In this document: piece after piece, positions 55,602 to 64,000 of the stretch | How the letters are laid out: each line of letters opens with the position of its first letter | Position numbering within the stretch: the stretch's first letter is position 1 | Source of the DNA: Chromohalobacter canadensis | GTDB lineage: Bacteria; Pseudomonadota; Gammaproteobacteria; Pseudomonadales; Halomonadaceae | Length of the DNA stretch: 64,000 nucleotides | NCBI RefSeq assembly: GCF_034479555.1 | Contig: NZ_CP140151.1 | Location: forward strand, 3,162,001-3,226,000 | Reading direction: 5' to 3' | Made by a program: the position numbers and the translations under genes | Notes under the pieces: model-generated | Told to the model about the DNA's origin: nothing | The model's database searches: none | What the model saw: only the letters and a program-made list of their open reading frames with translations

Positions 55602-55677
55602 TCCCCGATAGCTCAGTTGGTAGAGCAAATGACTGTTAATCATTGGGTCGCAGGTTCGAGTCCTGCTCGGGGAGCCA
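55602..55677 (+). tRNA. tRNA-Asn(GTT) copy 1
   Basis: 76 nt including CCA. Acceptor TCCCCGA/TCGGGGA, anticodon GTT in loop CTGTTAA, T arm GCAGG/CCTGC. First of three tandem copies. Confidence 0.97.
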
Positions 55678-55698
55678 AAACCGGATCGCGCTCGGCGA

Positions 55699-55774
55699 TC
55701 CCCGATAGCTCAGTTGGTAGAGCAAATGACTGTTAATCATTGGGTCGCAGGTTCGAGTCCTGCTCGGGGAGCCA
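55699..55774 (+). tRNA. tRNA-Asn(GTT) copy 2
   Basis: Same 76-nt sequence as copy 1, including CCA, after a 21-bp spacer. Confidence 0.97.
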
Positions 55775-55802
55775 ACTTCCCGCCGAGTGACATCGCTGAT
55801 AT

Positions 55803-55878
55803 TCCCCGATAGCTCAGTTGGTAGAGCAAATGACTGTTAATCATTGGGTCACAGGTTCGAGTCCTGTTCGGGGAGCCA
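55803..55878 (+). tRNA. tRNA-Asn(GTT) copy 3, T-arm variant
   Basis: As copies 1 and 2 except for a compensated pair in the T stem: ACAGG/CCTGT replaces GCAGG/CCTGC, so pairing is kept. Confidence 0.97.
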
Positions 55879-55897
55879 AGCGATATTTTATGCAGCA

Positions 55898-57733
<1,836 letters not shown>

Positions 57734-57790
57734 TTAAATCTCATTTAACTGGAAACGATGAAAAAGGCCAACCCTCTGGCGTCGAGTATT

Positions 57791-57812
57791 GCCGCCGGCG
57801 TATGCCGGCGGC
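57791..57812 (-). terminator. Hairpin after prc
   Basis: A perfect 9-bp stem GCCGCCGGC / GCCGGCGGC has a GTAT loop, 8 bp past the prc stop, with no T-run. Confidence 0.5.
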
Positions 57813-57819
57813 TTGACGC

Positions 57820-59886
57820 TTACTGCGTTTCTTTCAGGTGTGCATAGTCGAGCAGGATTTCCGCTGCCTCGATGACTTGCGCGCGATCGACCGGCTTGTC
57901 GTCCTCTTCCTCGTCTTCTGGATCGTCGCTCTCGCGGGCATCGGTCCATTCCTCGAGCTGATCGAGCCCCAACGCCTTGCGGCGTTGATTCTCCAGCGAG
58001 AGTTGCTCGGCCTCCTGAGCGTCCATCTCCCGTTGGCGCTGCTCGCGATTCAGGCTGATGCTGGTTCGTTGCTCCTGGAGCTGCTTGGCCAGCGTGGCCT
58101 CGCGTTCGAGATAGACGAAGTTGGGGTCCTGCTTGGCGCGTTCGTCATGCTTCGCTTGCAGCGTGTCGAGATAGCGTTGTGGCTCGCCGTATCGGCGGTA
58201 CTGTACGGAACGCACCTTGTCCCAAGGCAGGGCGTTGTCGAGTGCGCTTTCCCCGATGTCGTCCTTGCCGATGAGGCTGGGGAAGGTGATGTCTGGTTCG
58301 ACGCCGCGCAATTGGGTGCTCTCGCCCGTGATGCGGTAGAACTTGGCGCGGGTCAGCTTGACCTGGCCATGGCTGAGGTCATTGAGCGTCTGCACGGTTC
58401 CCTTGCCGAAGGTCTGGTTGCCCACCACCAGGCCGCGACCGTAATCCTGGATCGCGCCAGCGAAGATCTCCGAGGCGGACGCCGAGAGGCGGTTGACCAG
58501 CACGGTCAGCGGACCGTCGTAGTGGGTGCCACGGTCGGAGTCGCCGTAGAGGTTGATACGGCCACGGGCGTCGCGCACCTGCACGGTGGGGCCCCGATCG
58601 ATGAAGAGGCCGATCAGCGAGTTGGCTTCTTGCAGGGCGCCGCCGCCATTGTTGCGCAGGTCCAGGACAATGCCCTCGACGCCTTCCTGCTTGAGCTTGT
58701 CGATCTCCTTGGCGACGTCTCGCGTGCTGCTGCGGTAGTCGCTGTCACCGGCCTGCCAGGCATCGAAATCGACATAGAAGGTGGGCACGTCGATCACGCC
58801 GACCTTGTGATCCTCGCCTCCGCGAGTCACGGTCACGACCTCGCTGCTGGCAGCCTGATCCTCGAGCTTGACGGTGTCGCGGGTGATGCGAACAGTGTGC
58901 GTGCGCGTCACGTCGACGGCCTTGGCAGGAATGACGTCGAGACGCACGGTCGAGCCCTTGGGTCCACGAATCAGGTCGACGACCTCGTCGAGGCGCATGC
59001 CCACGACATTGACCATTTCGCCATTCTCGTCTTGTCCCACCGCGACGATACGATCGGCGGGCTCCAAGGCATCGCCCTTGTCGGCGGGGCCGCCGGGCAC
59101 CAGGCTGGACACCTTGACGTATTCGCCTTCGCTTTGCAGTAGCGCACCGATACCTTCGAGCGAGAGCTTCATTTGGATATCGAAGGATTCGCTCTGACTG
59201 GGCGAAAGGTAGTCAGTATGCGGGTCGACGGTGCCGGTGACGGCGTTGAGGAAGAGCACTAGGACGTCTTCGGCGTTGGTCTGTTCGACGCGGGAGAGCT
59301 GGTTCTCATAACGATCGCGCAGGGTCTCGGCGATGTCCTCGGCGTTATCTTCTTCCGGGGCGCTGAGAGATTGGGTTAGCGCGGCATTCTTGAGGCGCTT
59401 TTCCCAAAGCCGATCGAGCGCATCCTGCTCCTCGGCCCAGGGTTCGTCTTCACGGTCCAGCGCCAGGCGCTCGTTGCTCTGATAATCGAAATCGTTGCCA
59501 TCATCGAGGCGCTCGATCATCCATTTCAGACGTGCTTCCAGGCGCTCTTGGTAGCGAGCGTAGAGTTCGTATACGCGTTCCAGTTTCCCTTCGTCGAGCG
59601 CCTCGTCGAAAGAGGAGTCGAGATCCTGAAAGTCCTTTACGTCACGTGATAGCAAGTAGGCGCGTTGGGGGTCTAGTACATCAAGATAGCGCTGAAACGC
59701 TCTCGACGACCACTCATCGTCCAGGTTGATATCGGCGTAATATCCATATCGCAGCGATTCAGCGACTTCCGTCGCTGCTTGCCGCTGTTCGTCGGTGGGT
59801 GTCGGGGCATCGGCCAATGCCGGGGCACAAACCACCAGCCACAGTGACAAGATCGCCGCGCGCCGAGCGGCTGCAAACAGGCTCAT
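57820..59886 (-). CDS. prc: Carboxy-terminal processing (tail-specific) protease Prc
   Basis: A 688-residue periplasmic S41 protease. A signal peptide ends near ALADA (residue 26), a helical N-domain follows (about 30-230), a PDZ domain (about 240-320, LEGIGALLQSEGEYVKVSSLVPGGPA split), then the Ser-Lys dyad: Ser470 in NRLSASASE and Lys495 in FGKGTVQ, 25 apart as in E. coli. A highly charged C-terminal tail with an acidic run (DDPEDEEEDD) ends it. It degrades misfolded and peptidoglycan-enzyme substrates from their C-termini. Confidence 0.94.
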   Translation of the reverse strand: MSLFAAARRAAILSLWLVVCAPALADAPTPTDEQRQAATEVAESLRYGYYADINLDDEWSSRAFQRYLDVLDPQRAYLLSRDVKDFQDLDSSFDEALDEGKLERVYELYARYQERLEARLKWMIERLDDGNDFDYQSNERLALDREDEPWAEEQDALDRLWEKRLKNAALTQSLSAPEEDNAEDIAETLRDRYENQLSRVEQTNAEDVLVLFLNAVTGTVDPHTDYLSPSQSESFDIQMKLSLEGIGALLQSEGEYVKVSSLVPGGPADKGDALEPADRIVAVGQDENGEMVNVVGMRLDEVVDLIRGPKGSTVRLDVIPAKAVDVTRTHTVRITRDTVKLEDQAASSEVVTVTRGGEDHKVGVIDVPTFYVDFDAWQAGDSDYRSSTRDVAKEIDKLKQEGVEGIVLDLRNNGGGALQEANSLIGLFIDRGPTVQVRDARGRINLYGDSDRGTHYDGPLTVLVNRLSASASEIFAGAIQDYGRGLVVGNQTFGKGTVQTLNDLSHGQVKLTRAKFYRITGESTQLRGVEPDITFPSLIGKDDIGESALDNALPWDKVRSVQYRRYGEPQRYLDTLQAKHDERAKQDPNFVYLEREATLAKQLQEQRTSISLNREQRQREMDAQEAEQLSLENQRRKALGLDQLEEWTDARESDDPEDEEEDDKPVDRAQVIEAAEILLDYAHLKETQ

Positions 59887-60017
59887 TAATCAAGCACTCC
59901 CGGTTTCATGTACACTCTCGTTCCCAGATTGCCGGTTCCTTGAGTTGAGTTTTCTCAGACCGGACTGGCATTGTAGCAGTCTGTATCATCCGTCACAGAC
60001 ACTTCTCCGAGGACGCC

Positions 60018-61316
60018 ATGGCTCACGCCCCCACCCTTGATCGCTTGTTACATTTTCTCGAACGTTCCCCCACGCCTTGGCATGCCGTCGACAATATGGC
60101 CCGACGACTCGAGCAAGCGGGCTACCGTCGCCTCGAGGAAACCGAGACGTGGCAGTTGGCGCCCGGCGAACGTTTTTACGTGACCCGTAATGATTCGTCG
60201 TTGATCGCCATGCAGGTGCCGGAGGAGGGCCTAGGCGGGTTGCGCATGATCGGGGCGCATACCGATAGCCCGGGGCTGCGGCTCAAGCCCCAGCCAGTGG
60301 TCACCGGCAACGACTGGCTTCAATTGAGTGTCGAAGTCTACGGTGGGGCGTTGTTGGCACCTTGGTTCGACCGAGATTTGGGCCTGGCCGGGCGTGTCCA
60401 TGTACGACGCGAGGATGGGCGACTGCAGGGCGTATTATTGCACGTTGATCGTCCCGTCGCGATCATCCCCAGCTTGGCGATTCATCTCGACCGCGAGGCG
60501 AATAATGGGCGCGCGCTGAACGCTCAGACACAGATGCTGCCGGTCATGCTGCAGGGCGGTAGCGAGCCCGACCTGGAGAAATGGCTCAAGTGCTGGTTGT
60601 ATGAGCAGCACGGCTTGGAAAACATCCAGCTGATGGATTATGAACTCGCCCTCTACGACATGCAGCGGCCGTCGCGTGTGGGCGTCGAGGGCGAGCTGAT
60701 CGCCAGCGCGCGCCTCGATAATCTACTGTCGTGCTTTATGGGTATCGAAGCGCTGTTGGCCAGCGATGGCCAGCAAGGCGCGGTATTCGTCGCCAACGAC
60801 CATGAAGAAGTGGGGAGTGCCAGCGCCAGCGGTGCCCAGGGCCCGTTTCTGGGGGACGTGCTGCGCCGCGTGCATGCCCAGTTGGGCGAGGGAGGCGAAG
60901 AAGGTTGGGTGCGTCTGATTCAGGGCTCACGCATGATTTCTTGTGACAATGCCCACGCCCTGCACCCTAACTTCCCCGAAAAGCATGATGCCAATCATGG
61001 CCCGACGATCAACGGCGGCCCGGTGATCAAGGTCAACGCCAATCAGCGCTATGCCACCAATAGTGCCACGGCGGCGATGTTTCGAGATATCTGCCGCGAG
61101 GCGGGAGCGCCAGTCCAGACGTTCGTCACGCGTGCCGACATGGGATGTGGCAGCACCATCGGGCCGATTACCTCCACCGAACTCGGGGTGCCGACGCTGG
61201 ATGTTGGAGTGCCACAATGGGGGATGCACTCGATTCGCGAAACCGCCGGCAGCCGTGACGCCGACTATCTGATTCGTGCGTTGACGGCTTACGTCAATCG
61301 CGCCGAGTTGAGCTAG
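60018..61316 (+). CDS. M18 family aminopeptidase (aspartyl aminopeptidase type)
   Basis: A 432-residue cytosolic zinc peptidase removing N-terminal acidic residues. Metal and active-site parts: GAHTDSPGLRLK (about residues 78-89), ARLDNL (about 230), NDHEEVGSASASGA (about 257-270) and GVPQWGMHSIRE near the end. ATG 60018 has GAGGAC upstream. It is divergent from prc across 131 bp and ends in a strong terminator. Confidence 0.93.
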   Translation: MAHAPTLDRLLHFLERSPTPWHAVDNMARRLEQAGYRRLEETETWQLAPGERFYVTRNDSSLIAMQVPEEGLGGLRMIGAHTDSPGLRLKPQPVVTGNDWLQLSVEVYGGALLAPWFDRDLGLAGRVHVRREDGRLQGVLLHVDRPVAIIPSLAIHLDREANNGRALNAQTQMLPVMLQGGSEPDLEKWLKCWLYEQHGLENIQLMDYELALYDMQRPSRVGVEGELIASARLDNLLSCFMGIEALLASDGQQGAVFVANDHEEVGSASASGAQGPFLGDVLRRVHAQLGEGGEEGWVRLIQGSRMISCDNAHALHPNFPEKHDANHGPTINGGPVIKVNANQRYATNSATAAMFRDICREAGAPVQTFVTRADMGCGSTIGPITSTELGVPTLDVGVPQWGMHSIRETAGSRDADYLIRALTAYVNRAELS

Positions 61317-61334
61317 CCCGGATACTGGCATACG

Positions 61335-61372
61335 AAAAAGCCCGCCAACAAGGATGTTGGCGGGCTTTTTTT
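61335..61372. terminator. Bidirectional terminator after the aminopeptidase gene
   Basis: Stem AAAAAGCCCGCCAAC (61335-61349) pairs perfectly with 61356-61370; T-runs occur on both strands. It serves the aminopeptidase gene and the convergent tRNA-Met. Confidence 0.9.
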
Positions 61373-61380
61373 GCATATCT

Positions 61381-61457
61381 TGGTGGCTACGCCCTGACTC
61401 GAACAGGGGACCCCATCATTATGAGTGATGTGCTCTAACCAACTGAGCTACGTAGCC
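61381..61457 (-). tRNA. tRNA-Met(CAT), elongator type, second copy
   Basis: Reverse-strand 77-nt copy identical to the tRNA at 55324, CCA included. Confidence 0.97.
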
Positions 61458-61472
61458 GTTCAATGCGGGCGA

Positions 61473-61501
61473 ATACTACGTGTAACTCCCTGATGTGTCA
61501 A
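61473..61501 (-). promoter_or_regulatory. Promoter of second tRNA-Met
   Basis: TTGACA (61496-61501) and TAGTAT (61473-61478) on the minus strand with a 17-bp spacer and a GC-rich discriminator (TCGCCCGC). Confidence 0.8.
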
Positions 61502-61542
61502 CTATTCATTGCCATCAGGCCGCCCGGCGACTCTTGGGTGCA

Positions 61543-62634
61543 CTAGACGTTGAAACGGAAATGCACGACATCCCCATCGACGACGATGTACTCCTTGCCT
61601 TCCAGGCGCCATTTTCCCGCATCCTTGGCGCCTTGCTCGCCGCCCAGTGTCACGAAGTCGTCATAGCCGACCACTTCGGCGCGGATGAAACCCTTCTGGA
61701 AGTCGGTATGGATCGCGCCAGCGGCTTCCGGGGCGGTGGCCCCGATAGGCGTGGTCCAGGCGCGGACTTCTTTGACTCCCGCGGTGAAATACGTCTGTAG
61801 GCCGAGCAGGGCGTAACCGGCGCGAATGACCCGGTCGAGGCCAGGTTCTTCCATGCCCATTTCCTCGAGGAAGGCGCTTCGCTCCTCTTCATCGAGCTCG
61901 GCGATCTCGGCTTCGATCTGATTACATACTGGTACCACCACGGCGCCTTCCTCGGCTGCGATCGCATGAACGGTGTCGAGATAGGGATTGTTCTCGAAGC
62001 CGTCCTCGTTGACGTTGGCGATATACATGGTGGGTTTCAGGGTCAAGAAACCGAAGCTCTTGAGCTGGCGTTGCTCGTCGTCATCGAGGCCGAAACTACG
62101 TAGCGGCTGGCCCTCGGCTAGATGGGGCTGGATGCGGTCGAGGATGGCTTTGGTGGCCATGGCCTCCTTGTCGCCGCCCTTGACCACACGTGCGAGGCGT
62201 TGGATGGCGCGCTCTACGGTATCCAGATCGGCAAGCGCGAGTTCGAGATTGATAGTCTCGATGTCGGCGCGGGGGTCGACCTCATTGGCGACGTGGATGA
62301 CGTTGTCGTTGTCGAAGCAACGCACGACGTGGGCGATGGCCTGGGTCTCGCGGATATTGGCCAGGAACTGGTTGCCCAACCCTTCGCCTTTCGAGGCGCC
62401 CGCGACAAGGCCGGCGATGTCCACGAACTCCATGGTCGTCGGAATTACTTTCTGCGGTTTGACGATAGCCGCAAGCTCATCCAGACGCGGGTCCGGCATG
62501 GGGACGATGCCGACGTTGGGTTCGATGGTGCAGAAAGGAAAGTTTTCGGCGTCGATTCCCGACTTGGTCAAGGCATTGAACAGCGTGGATTTGCCGACAT
62601 TGGGAAGGCCGACGATACCGCAATTGAAACCCAT
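61543..62634 (-). CDS. ychF: YchF, ribosome-binding P-loop ATPase
   Basis: A 363-residue Obg-family protein, unusual for preferring ATP. G1 [14 protein letters not shown] is at residues 8-21, switch region and G3 [17 protein letters not shown] (about 72-88), the changed G4 motif NVNE (about 205), then a coiled insert and a C-terminal TGS domain ending HFRFNV. It regulates stress and translation fidelity. The ATG follows CAGGAAG. Third of the conserved rplY-pth-ychF series. Confidence 0.96.
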   Translation of the reverse strand: MGFNCGIVGLPNVGKSTLFNALTKSGIDAENFPFCTIEPNVGIVPMPDPRLDELAAIVKPQKVIPTTMEFVDIAGLVAGASKGEGLGNQFLANIRETQAIAHVVRCFDNDNVIHVANEVDPRADIETINLELALADLDTVERAIQRLARVVKGGDKEAMATKAILDRIQPHLAEGQPLRSFGLDDDEQRQLKSFGFLTLKPTMYIANVNEDGFENNPYLDTVHAIAAEEGAVVVPVCNQIEAEIAELDEEERSAFLEEMGMEEPGLDRVIRAGYALLGLQTYFTAGVKEVRAWTTPIGATAPEAAGAIHTDFQKGFIRAEVVGYDDFVTLGGEQGAKDAGKWRLEGKEYIVVDGDVVHFRFNV

Positions 62635-62745
62635 GGGATCTTCCTGAATCGTATGCGAAAGGGCGTGATGAACGTGGCCCGCATTCTACCGATGTGGCGG
62701 GTGTGGGGCTATGGGCGCGAGGCGGTTGCCGAAAAGAAGCCGTGT

Positions 62746-63330
62746 TTAGCCGTTGAAGCTATGCAGGCGATTCATGGCGCTTGCCCAGTTACCGGCGGCA
62801 ACATCGGGGAGAGTGCGCAGGCATTCATCGATGGCGGCATCAATGGCGGTGCGTTCCGCCTTGCCGGGGCGTCCGAGGACATAGTGGGTCACTTGCTTGG
62901 CCGAGCCCGGATGGCCGATGCCAACGCGCAAGCGATGGAAGGACTTGTCGTTGCCCAAGGCGCTGACGATGTCACGTAAACCGTTGTGACCGCCATGGCC
63001 GCCTCCGTGTTTGTAGCGTGCCGTGCCCGGAGCGATATCCAGTTCATCATGGGCGACGAGAAGCTCGTCCGGGGAGAGCTTGAAGAACTGGCAAAGAGCG
63101 GCGACAGCCTTTCCGCTACGATTCATGTAGGTGCTGGGCACCAACAAATGAAGGTCATGGCCGGCGTAATGGATCTTGGCATATTGCCCAAAGAACTTAC
63201 GCTCGACCCGTAGCGGGGTCAGGCTGTCGCGCGCCAGGGCTTCAACGGCCCAGGCGCCCGCATTGTGTCGCGTGGCATCATATTCGGAACCCGGATTCCC
63301 CAGGCCGATAATCGCTTTGACGTGACTCAT
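62746..63330 (-). CDS. pth: Peptidyl-tRNA hydrolase
   Basis: A 194-residue enzyme freeing tRNA from dropped-off peptidyl-tRNA. IIGLGNPGSEYDATRHNAG contains the catalytic His (about residue 22); the substrate site Asn is in PSTYMNRSG, and HDELDIAPG and GGGHGGHNGLRDI follow. The ATG at 63330 is 20 bp after the rplY stop, so the pair is co-transcribed. A 111-bp gap precedes ychF. Confidence 0.96.
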   Translation of the reverse strand: MSHVKAIIGLGNPGSEYDATRHNAGAWAVEALARDSLTPLRVERKFFGQYAKIHYAGHDLHLLVPSTYMNRSGKAVAALCQFFKLSPDELLVAHDELDIAPGTARYKHGGGHGGHNGLRDIVSALGNDKSFHRLRVGIGHPGSAKQVTHYVLGRPGKAERTAIDAAIDECLRTLPDVAAGNWASAMNRLHSFNG

Positions 63331-63350
63331 GCGGGCCCCTCGAAAACCGA

Positions 63351-64000
63351 TTACTCGGTCTTTTCGCCGTCTTCTGCGGCAGCGTCGTCGCCTTCCTCGC
63401 CATCTTCGTCACCGTCGGTGCCGGTATCGGCACGCGTGACGCTAACCACGCCGAAGTCATGCTCCTCGCCATGGTTGAGGGCGACCAGGGACACGCCTTC
63501 AGGCAGCGGCAGGTCGGACAAGTGCAGGGTCTCGCCCAGTCCCAGAGAGGCCACATCGACTTCCAGGTACTCGGGGAGCTTGCTGGGCAGGCAGCTGATC
63601 TCGACGTCGTTGGCCAGCACGTGCAGCACGCCGCCTTCTTCCTTGACGCCCTTGCACGTGTCTTCACCGTTGACGTGCAGCGGCACGTTCATGGTGATTT
63701 CGTGCGTGGCATCGATACGCATGAAGTCAGCATGGGTCACCAACGCCTTGTAAGGGTGGCGCTGGATATCACGGATGATGACCTGCTCCGACTTGCCTTC
63801 GAGGTCGATGTTGATTACCGACGAGAAGAAGGCTTCATCCTCGATGGCCTTGTAAAAGGCGGGCTTATCGAGAGTGATCGGCTGCGGCGTCTTGTCGCCA
63901 CCGTAGATGATAGCGGCGACTTTCTGGTTCTCACGACGCAGGCGGCGGCTCGCACCTTTCCCCAGGTCGTGACGAACCTCGGCGGATAGAGTGAATTGGG
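63351..64000 (-). CDS. rplY: 50S ribosomal protein L25 / general stress protein Ctc (5' end outside window)
   Basis: 215 residues are visible; only the first few codons lie beyond the window end. The L25 domain ([21 protein letters not shown] at the start, split) binds 5S rRNA, and the following Ctc (TL5) beta domain ends in a long acidic tail ([16 protein letters not shown]). It is the long Ctc form, not the short enterobacterial L25. First of the rplY-pth-ychF run. Confidence 0.95.
   Translation of the reverse strand, partial: QFTLSAEVRHDLGKGASRRLRRENQKVAAIIYGGDKTPQPITLDKPAFYKAIEDEAFFSSVINIDLEGKSEQVIIRDIQRHPYKALVTHADFMRIDATHEITMNVPLHVNGEDTCKGVKEEGGVLHVLANDVEISCLPSKLPEYLEVDVASLGLGETLHLSDLPLPEGVSLVALNHGEEHDFGVVSVTRADTGTDGDEDGEEGDDAAAEDGEKTE

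Noticed and set aside
55602..55878. Three near-identical spaced repeats considered as a CRISPR array
   Set aside because: The repeat is a full tRNA-Asn with CCA; the spacers are too short and uneven, and no cas gene is present.
57838..59142. 434-codon plus-strand frame opposite prc
   Set aside because: Antisense shadow of a high-GC gene; hydrophobic-repetitive composition with no family motif, while prc has its full catalytic dyad on the other strand.

Overview
The window reads as chromosome of a halophilic gammaproteobacterium of the Halomonadaceae (Chromohalobacter/Halomonas type). This is inferred from the betIBA choline-to-betaine locus with a choline-binding protein, the sodium- and potassium-linked transporters, the many acidic proteins, the high-GC codon use, and the conserved rplY-pth-ychF order. 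No insertion sequence, prophage, plasmid backbone or CRISPR array was seen, and coding density is high. I found no intergenic stretch above about 300 bp other than the btuB leader, which holds a cobalamin riboswitch.

Layout. (1) 1-8.6 kb: two complete phosphate ABC transporters (pstSCAB) in tandem. The first has a canonical Pho box and unusually long permeases; the second is classical. (2) 8.6-10.2 kb: cyclopropane fatty acid synthase with possible coding debris downstream. (3) 10.2-15.8 kb: an arsenic locus. A tightly coupled operon arsH-arsC-arsR-gapdh-arsJ handles arsenate by reduction and by the 1-arseno-3-phosphoglycerate route. A second, different ArsR lies antisense between arsH and the arsenite pump gene arsB. 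(4) 15.9-19.7 kb: a Ktr-type K+ uptake pair and an NSS-family Na+ symporter. (5) 19.7-24.4 kb: a SIMPL protein, btuF, btuR, an orphan ParA ATPase, a DUF2236 oxygenase-like protein and a small membrane protein. (6) 24.5-31 kb: a translationally coupled FAN1-type nuclease and XPD-like iron-sulfur helicase, a CaCA exchanger, a PA0069-type radical SAM protein behind a near-perfect LexA box, and a small winged-helix protein. (7) 31-34.6 kb: btuB under a cobalamin riboswitch, and a CNT nucleoside transporter. (8) 34.8-42.3 kb: a MotAB-like stator pair away from flagellar genes, a glycerophosphodiesterase, an unrecognised protein, a quinone reductase, an RlpA-like lipoprotein and FadE. (9) 42.4-49.9 kb: an MdtABC-like RND efflux operon. 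(10) 50.1-55.2 kb: betIBA and choX around BetI-type operators. (11) 55.3-64 kb: tRNA-Met, three tRNA-Asn, ligB, the Prc protease, an M18 aminopeptidase, a second identical tRNA-Met in inverted orientation, ychF, pth and rplY (cut by the window end).

Themes that connect genes: phosphate and arsenate enter by the same uptake route, and the arsenic locus lies close to the duplicated Pst genes. Cobalamin uptake and use is spread over btuF, btuR and the riboswitch-controlled btuB. DNA repair appears as the FAN1/XPD pair, an SOS-box radical SAM gene and LigB. Osmoadaptation appears as bet/cho, Ktr and NSS.
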